Part shown: positions 1 to 6,412 of the stretch, piece after piece | Layout of the letters: each line of letters opens with the position of its first letter | Numbering within the stretch: the first letter of the stretch is position 1 | Source: an uncultured Planctomycetaceae bacterium | Lineage (GTDB): Bacteria; Planctomycetota; Planctomycetia; Pirellulales; UBA1268 | NCBI GenBank assembly: GCA_903885855.1 | Contig: CAISKG010000601.1 | Span: 1 to 12,086 of the forward strand | DNA length: 12,086 bases | Direction: 5' to 3' | Notes under the pieces: model-generated | The model's database searches: none | Told to the model about the DNA's origin: nothing | What the model saw: only the letters and a program-made list of their open reading frames with translations | Program-made: the position numbers and the translations under genes

Positions 1-559
1 CGGCCGCCTCGAGCAGGCCGCGGGCCGGCTCGGGCCCGGTGGCCGCCTCCCCGAGGAAGCGCCGCATCTCCCCCGCGTGCGGCGTGAGGATGCGCGGCCC
101 GGCGTGCGCGGCCAGGCCGCCGGACGCGCCGCGGGCCAGCCACCACAGCGCGTCGGCGTCGAACACCGCCGGCCCCGGGAAGCCGCGCCACAGCCGCTCC
201 ACGATGGCACCGACCGCGTCCCCGCGCCCGATCCCGGGCCCCACGGCCAGCACGTCGGCACGCTCGGCGAGCGCGGCGAGCCTGTCGATGGCGTCAGCGG
301 CGAAGGTGCCGTCGGCTGCGGCCGGCAGGGGATGCGCCATGAAGCACGGATCGAACGTGGCCGCGATCGCCGCGGCGGGGGCGGGGGCGGCGAGGTCGAC
401 GAGCCCCGCGCCGCCGCGCAGCGCCGCCATCGCCGCCAAGGCCGGCGCACCGGCCATCCCGGTCGCCCCCCCGACCACCAGCACGCGCCCGTAATCGCGT
501 TTGCTCGTATCGCGTGCCCGGCGGGCCAGACGCGGCAGATCGGGGGGGGGAAGCGACAC
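1..559 (-). CDS. nnrD: ADP/ATP-dependent NAD(P)H-hydrate dehydratase, C-terminus off the left edge
   Basis: Repairs damaged cofactor by dehydrating the S-form of NAD(P)HX back to NAD(P)H at the expense of ADP or ATP (family knowledge; cytosolic, ribokinase-like fold). The 186 visible residues contain the family's N-terminal block DYGRVLVVGGATGMAGAPAL (residues 22-41), then LRGGAGLV (47-54), the glycine-rich VGPGIGRGD (106-114), DADAL (134-138) and LTPHAGEM (158-165). About 100 residues, including the usual catalytic GxGD motif, lie beyond base 1. No epimerase (NnrE) domain precedes it, so this is the stand-alone form. The start is a GTG at 559 giving M-SLPPPDLPRL; no ATG lies in frame nearby and no clear Shine-Dalgarno is visible, so the start is the weak point. 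Nine consecutive C residues (542-550 on the minus strand) encode Pro4-Pro6. It is divergent from accB. Confidence 0.88.
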   Translation of the reverse strand, partial: MSLPPPDLPRLARRARDTSKRDYGRVLVVGGATGMAGAPALAAMAALRGGAGLVDLAAPAPAAAIAATFDPCFMAHPLPAAADGTFAADAIDRLAALAERADVLAVGPGIGRGDAVGAIVERLWRGFPGPAVFDADALWWLARGASGGLAAHAGPRILTPHAGEMRRFLGEAATGPEPARGLLEAA

Positions 560-671
560 GTGCGGCTCGCGATCGAGAGGCCGGAAACGGGGCGATGGGC
601 GGCGGGACGGGAGCGGGCGGCGCCGCGGCGGAGGAAATCCGCGGCCAGCGCCCCTCCGGCGCCGTTTTACC
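560..671. other. Divergent spacer between nnrD and the accB promoter
   Basis: This is the nnrD-proximal part of a 258-bp intergenic region. I see no gene in it. It contains a short inverted repeat GCGGA/TCCGC (628-632 with 638-642, loop GGAAA). A minus-strand promoter for nnrD would be expected here, but I could not identify a convincing -35/-10 pair. Confidence 0.4.
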
Positions 672-701
672 TTGACTGAAAAGGCGACGAGGGGCTACCC
701 T
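672..701 (+). promoter_or_regulatory. Candidate sigma-70-type promoter for accB-accC
   Basis: TTGACT (672-677) matches the -35 consensus TTGACA in five of six positions. TACCCT (696-701) follows after 18 bp and resembles a -10 box in four of six positions. The surrounding 30 bases are the least GC-rich stretch of the spacer. If used, transcription would start near 708 and give a leader of about 110 nt before accB. Sequence match only. Confidence 0.45.
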
Positions 702-727
702 CGCCGCGAAAATGCTTCCTTTCCCCG

Positions 728-810
728 GGGCCGGATCGCCTTCGGCCCGACGGGCGCCCCCCACGGGGCGGGCAGGTCTCCGCCTGCCCCCGGCAGGTCA
801 CCCAGCAGGC
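728..810 (+). promoter_or_regulatory. Structured 5' leader of accB with competing hairpins
   Basis: Three adjacent stems can be drawn: GGGCCG/CGGCCC (728-733 with 743-748), GCCCC/GGGGC (756-760 with 765-769, loop CCAC) and GGGCAGG/CCTGCCC (770-776 with 783-789, loop TCTCCG). The 3' arm CCTGCC (783-788) can instead pair with a second GGCAGG (792-797, loop CCC). It could also pair with GCAGG (805-809), which lies in the ribosome-binding position for the ATG at 818. The direct repeats GGCAGGTCTCC (771-781) and GGCAGGTCACC (792-802) are exactly 21 nt apart. No known riboswitch class is recognised. At this GC content such stems also arise by chance, so a regulatory role is inference. Confidence 0.4.
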
Positions 811-817
811 ACCCTCG

Positions 818-1285
818 ATGAGCGCGGCACACAAGCCCGACGACTTCTTCAACGCCAAGCAGATCCGTCGGCTGATCGCGCTGATGGAGAAGCACGACCT
901 CTCCGAGATCGATCTCAAGCACGCCGACCAGCGCGTGCGGATCAAACGGGGGGGGGAGGTGGTGGTCGCCCCGGCCCGGACCGCGGCCGCAGCCCCCGCC
1001 GGCGCTCCCGCGGCGCCGGCGGCGCCGGCCGCCGAGACGAAGCTCGTCGAGATCAAGAGCCCCATGGTGGGCACGTTCTACCGGGCCAGCGGCCCCGACG
1101 CCGCACCCTTCATCAAGGTGGGCGACCGCATCGGCCCCGACAAGACGGTGTGCATCATCGAGGCGATGAAGGTCTTCAACGAGATCCCCTCCGGGGTGTC
1201 CGGCCAGGTGGTGGCGATCCTCGTGGAGAACGGCCATCCGGTGGAGTTCGGGCAGGTGCTCGTGAAGATCGACCCGGAGAAGTGA
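818..1285 (+). CDS. accB: Biotin carboxyl carrier protein of acetyl-CoA carboxylase
   Basis: Carries the biotin that AccC carboxylates and hands CO2 to the carboxyltransferase, making malonyl-CoA for fatty-acid synthesis; cytosolic. The 155-residue product has a short helical N-terminal domain (about 1-50), an Ala/Pro-rich flexible linker (about 51-73) and a C-terminal biotinyl domain (about 75-155). That domain contains SPMVGTFYR (81-89) and the biotinylation motif EAMKV, with the modified Lys at residue 118. The length is normal for the family. The ATG start lacks a strong Shine-Dalgarno; AGCAGG (804-809) is the best candidate. accC follows 91 bp downstream on the same strand, presumably as one operon. 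A run of nine G (948-956) encodes part of KRGGE and is a likely sequencing or slippage hotspot, but the frame is intact. Confidence 0.97.
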   Translation: MSAAHKPDDFFNAKQIRRLIALMEKHDLSEIDLKHADQRVRIKRGGEVVVAPARTAAAAPAGAPAAPAAPAAETKLVEIKSPMVGTFYRASGPDAAPFIKVGDRIGPDKTVCIIEAMKVFNEIPSGVSGQVVAILVENGHPVEFGQVLVKIDPEK

Positions 1286-1369
1286 GCGCCGTCGAACGGC
1301 CTCACCCCACGCCGGACCGTGACCGGCCCCCGGGCGCCGGCGAGCGGCCCCGGCATCCCCGACCCCGGC

Positions 1370-1373
1370 GGAG
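1370..1373 (+). promoter_or_regulatory. Ribosome binding site of accC
   Basis: GGAG lies 3 nt before the ATG at 1377. The spacing is short, but it is the only purine-rich element here, and the following protein begins exactly at the conserved family N-terminus MFKRVLIANRGEIA. Confidence 0.45.
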
Positions 1374-1376
1374 CCT

Positions 1377-2720
1377 ATGTTCAAACGGGTGTTGATCGCG
1401 AATCGCGGAGAGATCGCCCTGCGCGTGATCCGCGCCTGCCGCGAGATGGGCATCGAGACGGTCGCCATCTTCAGCGAAGCCGACCGCGACGCCCCCTACC
1501 TGGCCCTCGCCGACGAGGCGATCTGCGTCGGCCCTGCCAAGGCCTCGGAGAGCTACCTGCGCATCGACCGCGTCATCAGCGCCGCGGAGATCGGCAACGT
1601 GCAGGCGATCCACCCCGGCTACGGCTTCCTCTCGGAGAACGCGCAGTTCGCCGAGGTCTGCCGGTCGTGCAACATCGGCTTCATCGGCCCCACCCCCGAG
1701 GCGATGGCGCGGGTCGGCGACAAGAACTCGGCCCGGGCGCTGGCACGCCAGGCGGGCGTCCCCTGCGTGCCCGGCAGCGACGGCATCGTCGGCAGCGAGG
1801 ACGAGGCGCTGCGGGTGGCGCGGGAGATCGGATTCCCGGTCCTCCTCAAGGCCACGGCCGGCGGCGGCGGCAAGGGGATGCGGGTCGCGACGGAGGAGTC
1901 GGGGCTGGCGGCGGCCTGGCAGCAGGCCTCCGCCGAGGCCCTCGCCGCCTTCGGGAATCCCGGCATCTACCTGGAACGCTTCGTGGAGCGCCCGCGGCAC
2001 GTGGAGGTGCAGGTGCTCGGCGACATGCACGGCACCATGCTCCATCTCTGGGAGCGCGACTGCTCCACGCAACGCCGCCACCAGAAGCTGATCGAGGAGA
2101 GCCCCTCGCCCCGTCTCTCCGCCGAGACGCGGGCCGCGATGTGCGAGGCCGCGGTCCGCCTCTGCCGCGCCGCCGGCTACCACTCCGCCGGAACGGTCGA
2201 GTTCATCGTCGATCAGGCGGGCAACTTCTACTTCATCGAGGTCAACGCCCGGATCCAGGTGGAGCATCCCGTCAGCGAGCTCGTGACCGGGATCGATCTG
2301 GTGAAGGCCCAGATCCGGGTCGCCGCCGGCGAGCCGCTCGGCATCCGCCAGGAGGACGTCGTCCCCCGCGGCCACGCCATCGAATGCCGCATCAACGCCG
2401 AGGATCCGGCCGCGAACTTCCGCCCCTGCCCCGGCCGCATCGAGCGGATGTTCGCCCCCGGCGGCTTCGGCGTGCGCTGGGATTCGCACGTGGGGGCCGG
2501 CTCCACGGTGCCCCCGCACTACGACTCGCTCATCGGAAAGCTGATCGTCCACCAGCCCACGCGCGAGGCGGCGATCGCCACCATGATCCGGGCCCTGCGC
2601 GAGCTGCGCGTCGCCGGAATCCGCACCACGGTCCCCCTGCACCTCGACATCCTCGGGCTGGCCGCGTTCCGCAACGCGGAGATCGACACGAAGTTCGTCG
2701 AGCGCTGGCTGGCGGGATGA
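1377..2720 (+). CDS. accC: Biotin carboxylase subunit of acetyl-CoA carboxylase
   Basis: Carboxylates biotin on AccB using ATP and bicarbonate. The 447-residue protein matches the usual length and is complete. It shows the N-terminal FKRVLIANRGEIALRVIRA, HPGYGFLSEN (79-88), K116 and K158, the glycine-rich ATP loop AGGGGKGM (161-168), RHVEVQVLGD (207-216), RDCSTQRRHQK (227-237), and the catalytic strand FIEVNARIQVEHP (286-298). In that strand E288, N290, R292 and E296 align with the metal and bicarbonate residues of the E. coli enzyme. The segment reads VNAR, where E. coli has MNTR; the same VNAR spelling occurs in pyruvate carboxylases and does not suggest loss of function. No biotinyl or carboxyltransferase domain is fused on, so it works with the separate AccB upstream. 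The carboxyltransferase genes accA and accD are not in the window. Confidence 0.97.
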   Translation: MFKRVLIANRGEIALRVIRACREMGIETVAIFSEADRDAPYLALADEAICVGPAKASESYLRIDRVISAAEIGNVQAIHPGYGFLSENAQFAEVCRSCNIGFIGPTPEAMARVGDKNSARALARQAGVPCVPGSDGIVGSEDEALRVAREIGFPVLLKATAGGGGKGMRVATEESGLAAAWQQASAEALAAFGNPGIYLERFVERPRHVEVQVLGDMHGTMLHLWERDCSTQRRHQKLIEESPSPRLSAETRAAMCEAAVRLCRAAGYHSAGTVEFIVDQAGNFYFIEVNARIQVEHPVSELVTGIDLVKAQIRVAAGEPLGIRQEDVVPRGHAIECRINAEDPAANFRPCPGRIERMFAPGGFGVRWDSHVGAGSTVPPHYDSLIGKLIVHQPTREAAIATMIRALRELRVAGIRTTVPLHLDILGLAAFRNAEIDTKFVERWLAG

Positions 2721-2729
2721 ATCGTTTCC

Positions 2730-2733
2730 GGAG
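2730..2733 (+). promoter_or_regulatory. Ribosome binding site that decides the phosphofructokinase start
   Basis: GGAG directly abuts an ATG at 2734 (spacing 0) but lies 6 nt before a second in-frame ATG at 2740. A spacing of 6 is workable and 0 is not, so the second ATG is preferred. Confidence 0.6.
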
Positions 2734-2739
2734 ATGCCC

Positions 2740-4050
2740 ATGAGCGAGTCCCTCTCCCCGCCGCCGAAGGGCGTGCACCAGTTCCGCCGCGTCGCCATCC
2801 TCTTCGCCGGCGGCCCGGCCCCCGGAGCCAACGCCGTGATCTCCACGGCGGCGATCTCGTTCCTGCGGAACGACGTCGAGGTGATCGGGATGAAGCACGG
2901 CTACTCGTCGCTGGCCGATTTCTCCCCCGACAAGCCGCTCGTCGAGGGGCGCGACTACGTCCGCATCACCCCGGAATACCTCAAGCGCACCCGATCGAGC
3001 CAGGGCATCATGCTCGGCACGGCGCGCACCAACCCGGGCCGGTCCGTCTCGTCGCCCGCGCACCTCGACGATCCCGACCGCGTCCGTCCGCTGGCCAACG
3101 TCGATGCCGGCCTGCGCTCGCTGGGCGTGGAGGCGCTGGTCTCGATCGGGGGTGACGACACCCTGAAGACGGCCAACAAATTCAAGCTCTTCCAGGATCG
3201 GCTCCCCGCAGGCACGCGGAAGATCCCCGTCGTGCACCTCCCCAAGACGATCGACAACGACTACATGGGGATCGACTTCACCTTCGGCTACTTCACCGCC
3301 GTCGACACGCTCGCCTCGGAGATCCGCAATCTCCTCTACGACGCCGACGCGGGCCGCTGCTACTACCTCTGCGAGACCATGGGGCGCAGCGCCGGCTGGC
3401 TCTCCTACGGGGCCGCGATCTCCGGCGAGGCGAGCCTCGTGGTGAGCGTCGAGGACATCCACGGCCGCTACCGCGGCGAGGAGACGGTGACCGCCGCCGA
3501 CGGCTCCACCAAGACCAAGGCGGTGATGAACGTGGCCCGGGTCGTGGAGCGGATCGTGAAGACGATGCGCGTGCGCGAGGAGAACGAGGGGAAGCAGTAC
3601 GGCGTCATCGTGCTGGCCGAGGGGCTGGCCGAATACCTCCCCCAGAGCGACCTCGAGGGGATCCCGCGCGACGACCACGGCAACATCTCCATCTCCCACG
3701 TCCAGCTGGGGCGGAAGTTCGCCAGGCTCGTGGCGGACGAGTACAAGCGGCAGACGGGCAAGTCGCGGAAGGTGGTCGGCATCCAGCTCGGCTACGAGGC
3801 GCGCTGCGCCCAGCCCCACGCCTTCGACATCATGCTCGGCAGCCAGCTCGGCGTGGGCGCCTACCGGGCCCTCGCCGAGCGCGGGCTCGACGGCGTGATG
3901 GTCAGCGTCTCGGGGCAGCTCGACCTGAACTACGTCCCGTTCGAGGAGCTCGTCGACCCCGACACCCTCGTCACGGTGGTCCGCTACGTGGAGCGCGACA
4001 GCGACTTCCACCGCCTCGCCCGGTTCCTCGAGACCTACGTCAACGAGTAG
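2740..4050 (+). CDS. Diphosphate--fructose-6-phosphate 1-phosphotransferase (PPi-type phosphofructokinase)
   Basis: Interconverts fructose 6-phosphate and fructose 1,6-bisphosphate in the cytosol. Two signature positions point to pyrophosphate rather than ATP as phosphoryl donor. GGDDT (137-141) has Asp where ATP enzymes have Gly (GGDGS), and PKTIDND (168-174) has Lys where ATP enzymes have Gly. The catalytic Asp is D172. Other landmarks are GGPAPGANAVI near residues 24-34, MGRSAGW (214-220), LAEG (292-295) and GYEAR (351-355). From the preferred ATG the product has 436 residues, about 100 more than classic bacterial ATP enzymes and typical of long PPi-type forms. An ATG six bases upstream (2734) would add Met-Pro. 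It lies 19 bp after accC and may be co-transcribed with accB-accC. The donor is inferred from motifs, and the enzyme may be reversible. Confidence 0.93.
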   Translation: MSESLSPPPKGVHQFRRVAILFAGGPAPGANAVISTAAISFLRNDVEVIGMKHGYSSLADFSPDKPLVEGRDYVRITPEYLKRTRSSQGIMLGTARTNPGRSVSSPAHLDDPDRVRPLANVDAGLRSLGVEALVSIGGDDTLKTANKFKLFQDRLPAGTRKIPVVHLPKTIDNDYMGIDFTFGYFTAVDTLASEIRNLLYDADAGRCYYLCETMGRSAGWLSYGAAISGEASLVVSVEDIHGRYRGEETVTAADGSTKTKAVMNVARVVERIVKTMRVREENEGKQYGVIVLAEGLAEYLPQSDLEGIPRDDHGNISISHVQLGRKFARLVADEYKRQTGKSRKVVGIQLGYEARCAQPHAFDIMLGSQLGVGAYRALAERGLDGVMVSVSGQLDLNYVPFEELVDPDTLVTVVRYVERDSDFHRLARFLETYVNE

Positions 4051-4073
4051 GCCGGGCGGGCGGACGGCCCGGT
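4051..4073. terminator. Possible bidirectional terminator hairpin in a convergent gap
   Basis: CCGGGC (4052-4057) can pair with GCCCGG (4067-4072) around a 9-nt loop, in the 22 bp between the phosphofructokinase stop and the hisB stop. There is no T tract on either side, so this is not a classical intrinsic terminator. It is suggested by position and stem only. Confidence 0.3.
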
Positions 4074-4666
4074 CAGACCGTCAGCGAGCCCTTGGTGCTC
4101 GGCACGTCCGGCTGGCGCGGATCGGGCTCGAGCGCCATCCGCATCGCCCGGGCCGCTCCCTTGAACACCCCCTCGGCGACGTGATGCGCGTTGTGGCCGT
4201 GGTGGAGCAGCAGGTGGACGTTCGCGCCGGCGGCGGCGGCGAAGCCCTCCCAGAACACCTCCACGAGCTGCGTGTCGAAGGTGCCGATCGCCGGCACCGC
4301 GAAGGGGACGCGGAACACCGTCGCGGCGCGGCCGCCGAAGTCGACCGCCGCGGTCACGAGCGTCTCGTCCATCGGCAGCACGCAGTGGCCGTAGCGGCGG
4401 ATCCCGCGCCGCTCGCCGAGGGCGTCGCTCACCGCCCGGCCCAGCGCCCGGCCCACGTCCTCGACGGTGTGGTGGCCGTCGACGTGCAGATCCCCTTCGC
4501 AGCGGATCGCCATGTCCACCAGCGAGTGCGCCGCCAGGAGCACGAGCATGTGGTCGAAGAAGCCGATCCCGGTGGAAACCTCGGCCGTGCCGCGGCCGTC
4601 GAGGTCGACGGCCACGACGATCGAGGTCTCGGTGGTCCTGCGCGTGAAGGTGGCGGTGCGGTGCAT
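4073..4666 (-). CDS. hisB: Imidazoleglycerol-phosphate dehydratase
   Basis: Dehydrates imidazole glycerol phosphate to imidazole acetol phosphate, the substrate of HisC in histidine synthesis; cytosolic, manganese-dependent, normally a 24-mer. The 197-residue protein is the monofunctional form, with no histidinol-phosphatase domain. Visible motifs are TGIGFFDHML (32-41), DGHHTVEDVG (63-72) and a second metal motif HNAHHVAEGVFKGAARAMR (158-176), with H161, H162, E165 and K169 in the expected places. The C-terminus ends STKGSLTV, close to the family's typical end. The ATG lies 5 bp after the hisC stop, so the pair is probably one operon with coupled translation. It is convergent with the phosphofructokinase gene. 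Confidence 0.96.
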   Translation of the reverse strand: MHRTATFTRRTTETSIVVAVDLDGRGTAEVSTGIGFFDHMLVLLAAHSLVDMAIRCEGDLHVDGHHTVEDVGRALGRAVSDALGERRGIRRYGHCVLPMDETLVTAAVDFGGRAATVFRVPFAVPAIGTFDTQLVEVFWEGFAAAAGANVHLLLHHGHNAHHVAEGVFKGAARAMRMALEPDPRQPDVPSTKGSLTV

Positions 4667-4671
4667 CGGTT

Positions 4672-5790
4672 TCAGGTGGAGGCGAGGATCTCGCCGAGGG
4701 CGTTGAGGAAGGTGTCGATCTCGGCGTCGGTGCCGACGGTGATCCGCAGCCCGTCGCCCCAGCCGGGGTATTGCATCCAGCGGACGAGGATCCGCCGGGC
4801 CTTGAGGGCCTCGTAGAGCGGCCGGTGCGGACGCCGCGGATGGGTGCACCACACGAAGTTGGCCTGGCTGGGCTCCACCGCGAATCCGAGGCGCTCGAGC
4901 GCCACCGAGAGGCGGGCCCGCGTGGCGAGGATCGTCGCGCGGTTGCCGCGCAGCCAGTCGCGGTCGGCGATCGCGGCGGTGGCCGCGGCGATCGACAGCG
5001 CGTCGCAGTTGTAGGAATCCTTCACCTTCTCCAGCTCGCGCACGACCTCCGGCCGGGCCACGGCGAACCCGAATCGCACCCCCGCCAGGGCGTACGACTT
5101 GCTCATGGAACGCGTCACGATCACGCGGCGGTGGGAGCGCACCAGCCCCAGGCAGTCGGCGTCGGCGAAGTCGCCGTAGGCCTCGTCGATCACCAGCGCG
5201 CCGGGGAAGCGGTCGGCGATCGACTCGAGATCGCGCCGGGGCACGATCGTGCCCGAGGGGCTGTTGGGATTGGGGAGCACGGCCAGGCGGACCGGCAGGC
5301 CGGCGGCGGTCCGCGGGGCGGCGAAGCCCTCGGGGAGCGACCAATCGGGCGCGAAGGGGAGCTCCTCGCAGGCCGCCCCCTGGATCGCGGCCAGCGTGCG
5401 GTAGAGCACGTAGCTCGGGGTCGGCACCCGCATCGCCTCGCCCGCGCCGACGAACGTGCGCACGAGGATCGTGAGCAGGTCGTCGCTGCCGTTGCCGCAG
5501 AGGATCCACTCCGGGTCGACCCCGAGCACCTCGGCGGCCCGGCGGCGGAAGCGGCCGGCCAGCGGATCGGGATACTTGGCGGGCGCCCGCCCGGCGAGCT
5601 GGGCGACCACCGCATCCGCCACCGCCGGCGACGGCGGGTAGGGGTTCTCGTTGGTGTTGAGCTTGACCCACCCCTCGTCCTGCGGCTGCTCGCCCGGGAC
5701 GTACCCCGCCATGGCGGCGATCTCGGGGCGCAAAAGCGCCGGCTCGTCGCTGGCGGCGGGGGGCACGGCGGGGCGGGAGGGGGCGGCCAT
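4672..5790 (-). CDS. hisC: Histidinol-phosphate aminotransferase
   Basis: Transfers an amino group from glutamate to imidazole acetol phosphate, giving histidinol phosphate; class I/II PLP-dependent aminotransferase, cytosolic. The 372-residue protein shows the substrate segment LNTNENPYPPSP (44-55), CGNGSDDLL (98-106), NPNSPSGTI (174-182), the PLP-contacting IDEAYGDF (201-208), the Schiff-base lysine K231 in RSMSKSYALAGVRFGF (227-242) and R349 in GLRITVGT (347-354). The first ATG gives a short Ala/Pro-rich extension before RPEIAAMAGYVPGE, the usual beginning of the fold. The best upstream GAGG (5803-5806) is 12 nt away, so the exact start is slightly uncertain. hisB follows 5 bp later. Some homologues also act on aromatic amino acids, but pairing with hisB supports HisC. 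Confidence 0.95.
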   Translation of the reverse strand: MAAPSRPAVPPAASDEPALLRPEIAAMAGYVPGEQPQDEGWVKLNTNENPYPPSPAVADAVVAQLAGRAPAKYPDPLAGRFRRRAAEVLGVDPEWILCGNGSDDLLTILVRTFVGAGEAMRVPTPSYVLYRTLAAIQGAACEELPFAPDWSLPEGFAAPRTAAGLPVRLAVLPNPNSPSGTIVPRRDLESIADRFPGALVIDEAYGDFADADCLGLVRSHRRVIVTRSMSKSYALAGVRFGFAVARPEVVRELEKVKDSYNCDALSIAAATAAIADRDWLRGNRATILATRARLSVALERLGFAVEPSQANFVWCTHPRRPHRPLYEALKARRILVRWMQYPGWGDGLRITVGTDAEIDTFLNALGEILAST

Positions 5791-5955
5791 GAGCGAAGTC
5801 TACCTCACCCCTCCGCCACCACCCCGTCCGCCGGCGCCGCGCGCCCCCGGCACGACCGCTACGGCCGGCACCACCGCGGGCGGCGCCCCCCGCCGGCGAC
5901 CGATAGCAGCCCGTGGCCGGCGTGGGCGGCCGCCTTGGATCGGCGGCGGCGGGAC
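5791..5955. other. Divergent spacer between hisC and the DMT transporter gene
   Basis: About 165 bp of GC-rich sequence between two outward-facing genes. It must contain both promoters if the genes are transcribed from here, but I see no convincing -35/-10 pair on either strand. The plus-strand reading frame of the downstream gene stays open through this stretch. The encoded peptide is Pro/Ala/Arg-rich and not protein-like. Confidence 0.4.
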
Positions 5956-5961
5956 GAGGAG
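5956..5961 (+). promoter_or_regulatory. Ribosome binding site of the DMT transporter gene
   Basis: GAGGAG stands 7 nt before the GTG at 5969. It decides the start in favour of this GTG over upstream ATGs at 5651 and 5789. The predicted protein from the GTG begins directly with the first membrane segment, as in the family. Confidence 0.7.
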
Positions 5962-5968
5962 CGCGGAC

Positions 5969-6412
5969 GTGGACGGCGTGTGGCTGGCGGCGGCGGCGGG
6001 GGCGGGGGCGTGCTTCGCCCTCCAGGCATCGGCCAACGCATCGCTGCGGGCCCATCTGTCGAGCCCCCTGTGGGCGGCCTTCTTCTCGATCTGCGGCACC
6101 ATCCTCACCGCGGTGACGGTGATGCTCCTCATCCGCCCCGTGCCCCCGGCCGCCGCGGCGGCCCGCGCGGCGCCGTGGTGGAACTGGATCGGCGGTCCGC
6201 TCGGCGCGCTGATCGTGCTCTCCGGCGCCACGCTCGCGCCGCGCCTCGGCGCCGCGGCGTTCATCGCCGCGGTGGTCGGCGGCCAGCTGGCCTGCTCGCT
6301 GCTCCTCGACCACTTCGGGCTGATGGAGCTGCCGCGGCAGCCGATCACGCCGGCCCGGCTCCTCGGCGTGCTCCTCGTGTTCGCCGGCGTGGTGCTCGTC
6401 AAGTTCCGCTGA
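5969..6412 (+). CDS. DUF606/YdcZ-type DMT superfamily membrane protein
   Basis: A 147-residue inner-membrane protein with about five hydrophobic segments (roughly 3-20, 33-56, 75-92, 94-114 and 130-145). It matches the small single-domain half-transporters of the drug/metabolite superfamily (DUF606, E. coli YdcZ). Family-like landmarks are the W-x-W-x-GG-x-LGA block WWNWIGGPLGALIV (70-83), the PRLGAAAFIAAVVGGQL stretch (91-107) and LLLDHFGLM (111-119), followed by R130 and a final GVVLVKFR. Such proteins usually act as dimers; the substrate is unknown and cannot be read from the sequence. The GTG start is chosen from the ribosome binding site at 5956-5961. It is divergent from hisC, and its last 14 bases overlap the tail of the HlyD-type adaptor on the other strand. 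The family call is fairly firm; the function is open. Confidence 0.85.
   Translation: MDGVWLAAAAGAGACFALQASANASLRAHLSSPLWAAFFSICGTILTAVTVMLLIRPVPPAAAAARAAPWWNWIGGPLGALIVLSGATLAPRLGAAAFIAAVVGGQLACSLLLDHFGLMELPRQPITPARLLGVLLVFAGVVLVKFR

Noticed and set aside
286..292. Internal Met codons of nnrD and other internal ATGs as separate small genes
   Set aside because: They fall inside continuous conserved coding sequence and lack ribosome binding sites.
562..575. Inverted sequence CTCGCGATCGAG as a possible operator between nnrD and accB
   Set aside because: The match is short, and GCGATCG-type sequences recur at several places in this window, including inside genes. Position alone does not support a site.
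2734..2739. ATG at 2734 as the phosphofructokinase start
   Set aside because: It directly abuts the GGAG element, leaving no spacing. The ATG at 2740 has 6 nt.
1302..2846. Long minus-strand open frame opposite accC
   Set aside because: Its composition is Asp/Ala/Gly/Arg-rich without motifs, it is fully antisense to a convincing accC, and no ribosome binding site is seen.
5651..5968. N-terminal extension of the DMT protein starting at ATG 5651 or at ATG 5789
   Set aside because: The extension would be antisense to hisC or Pro/Ala/Arg-rich, without hydrophobic segments. GAGGAG before the GTG at 5969 and the family's usual length fit the short protein.
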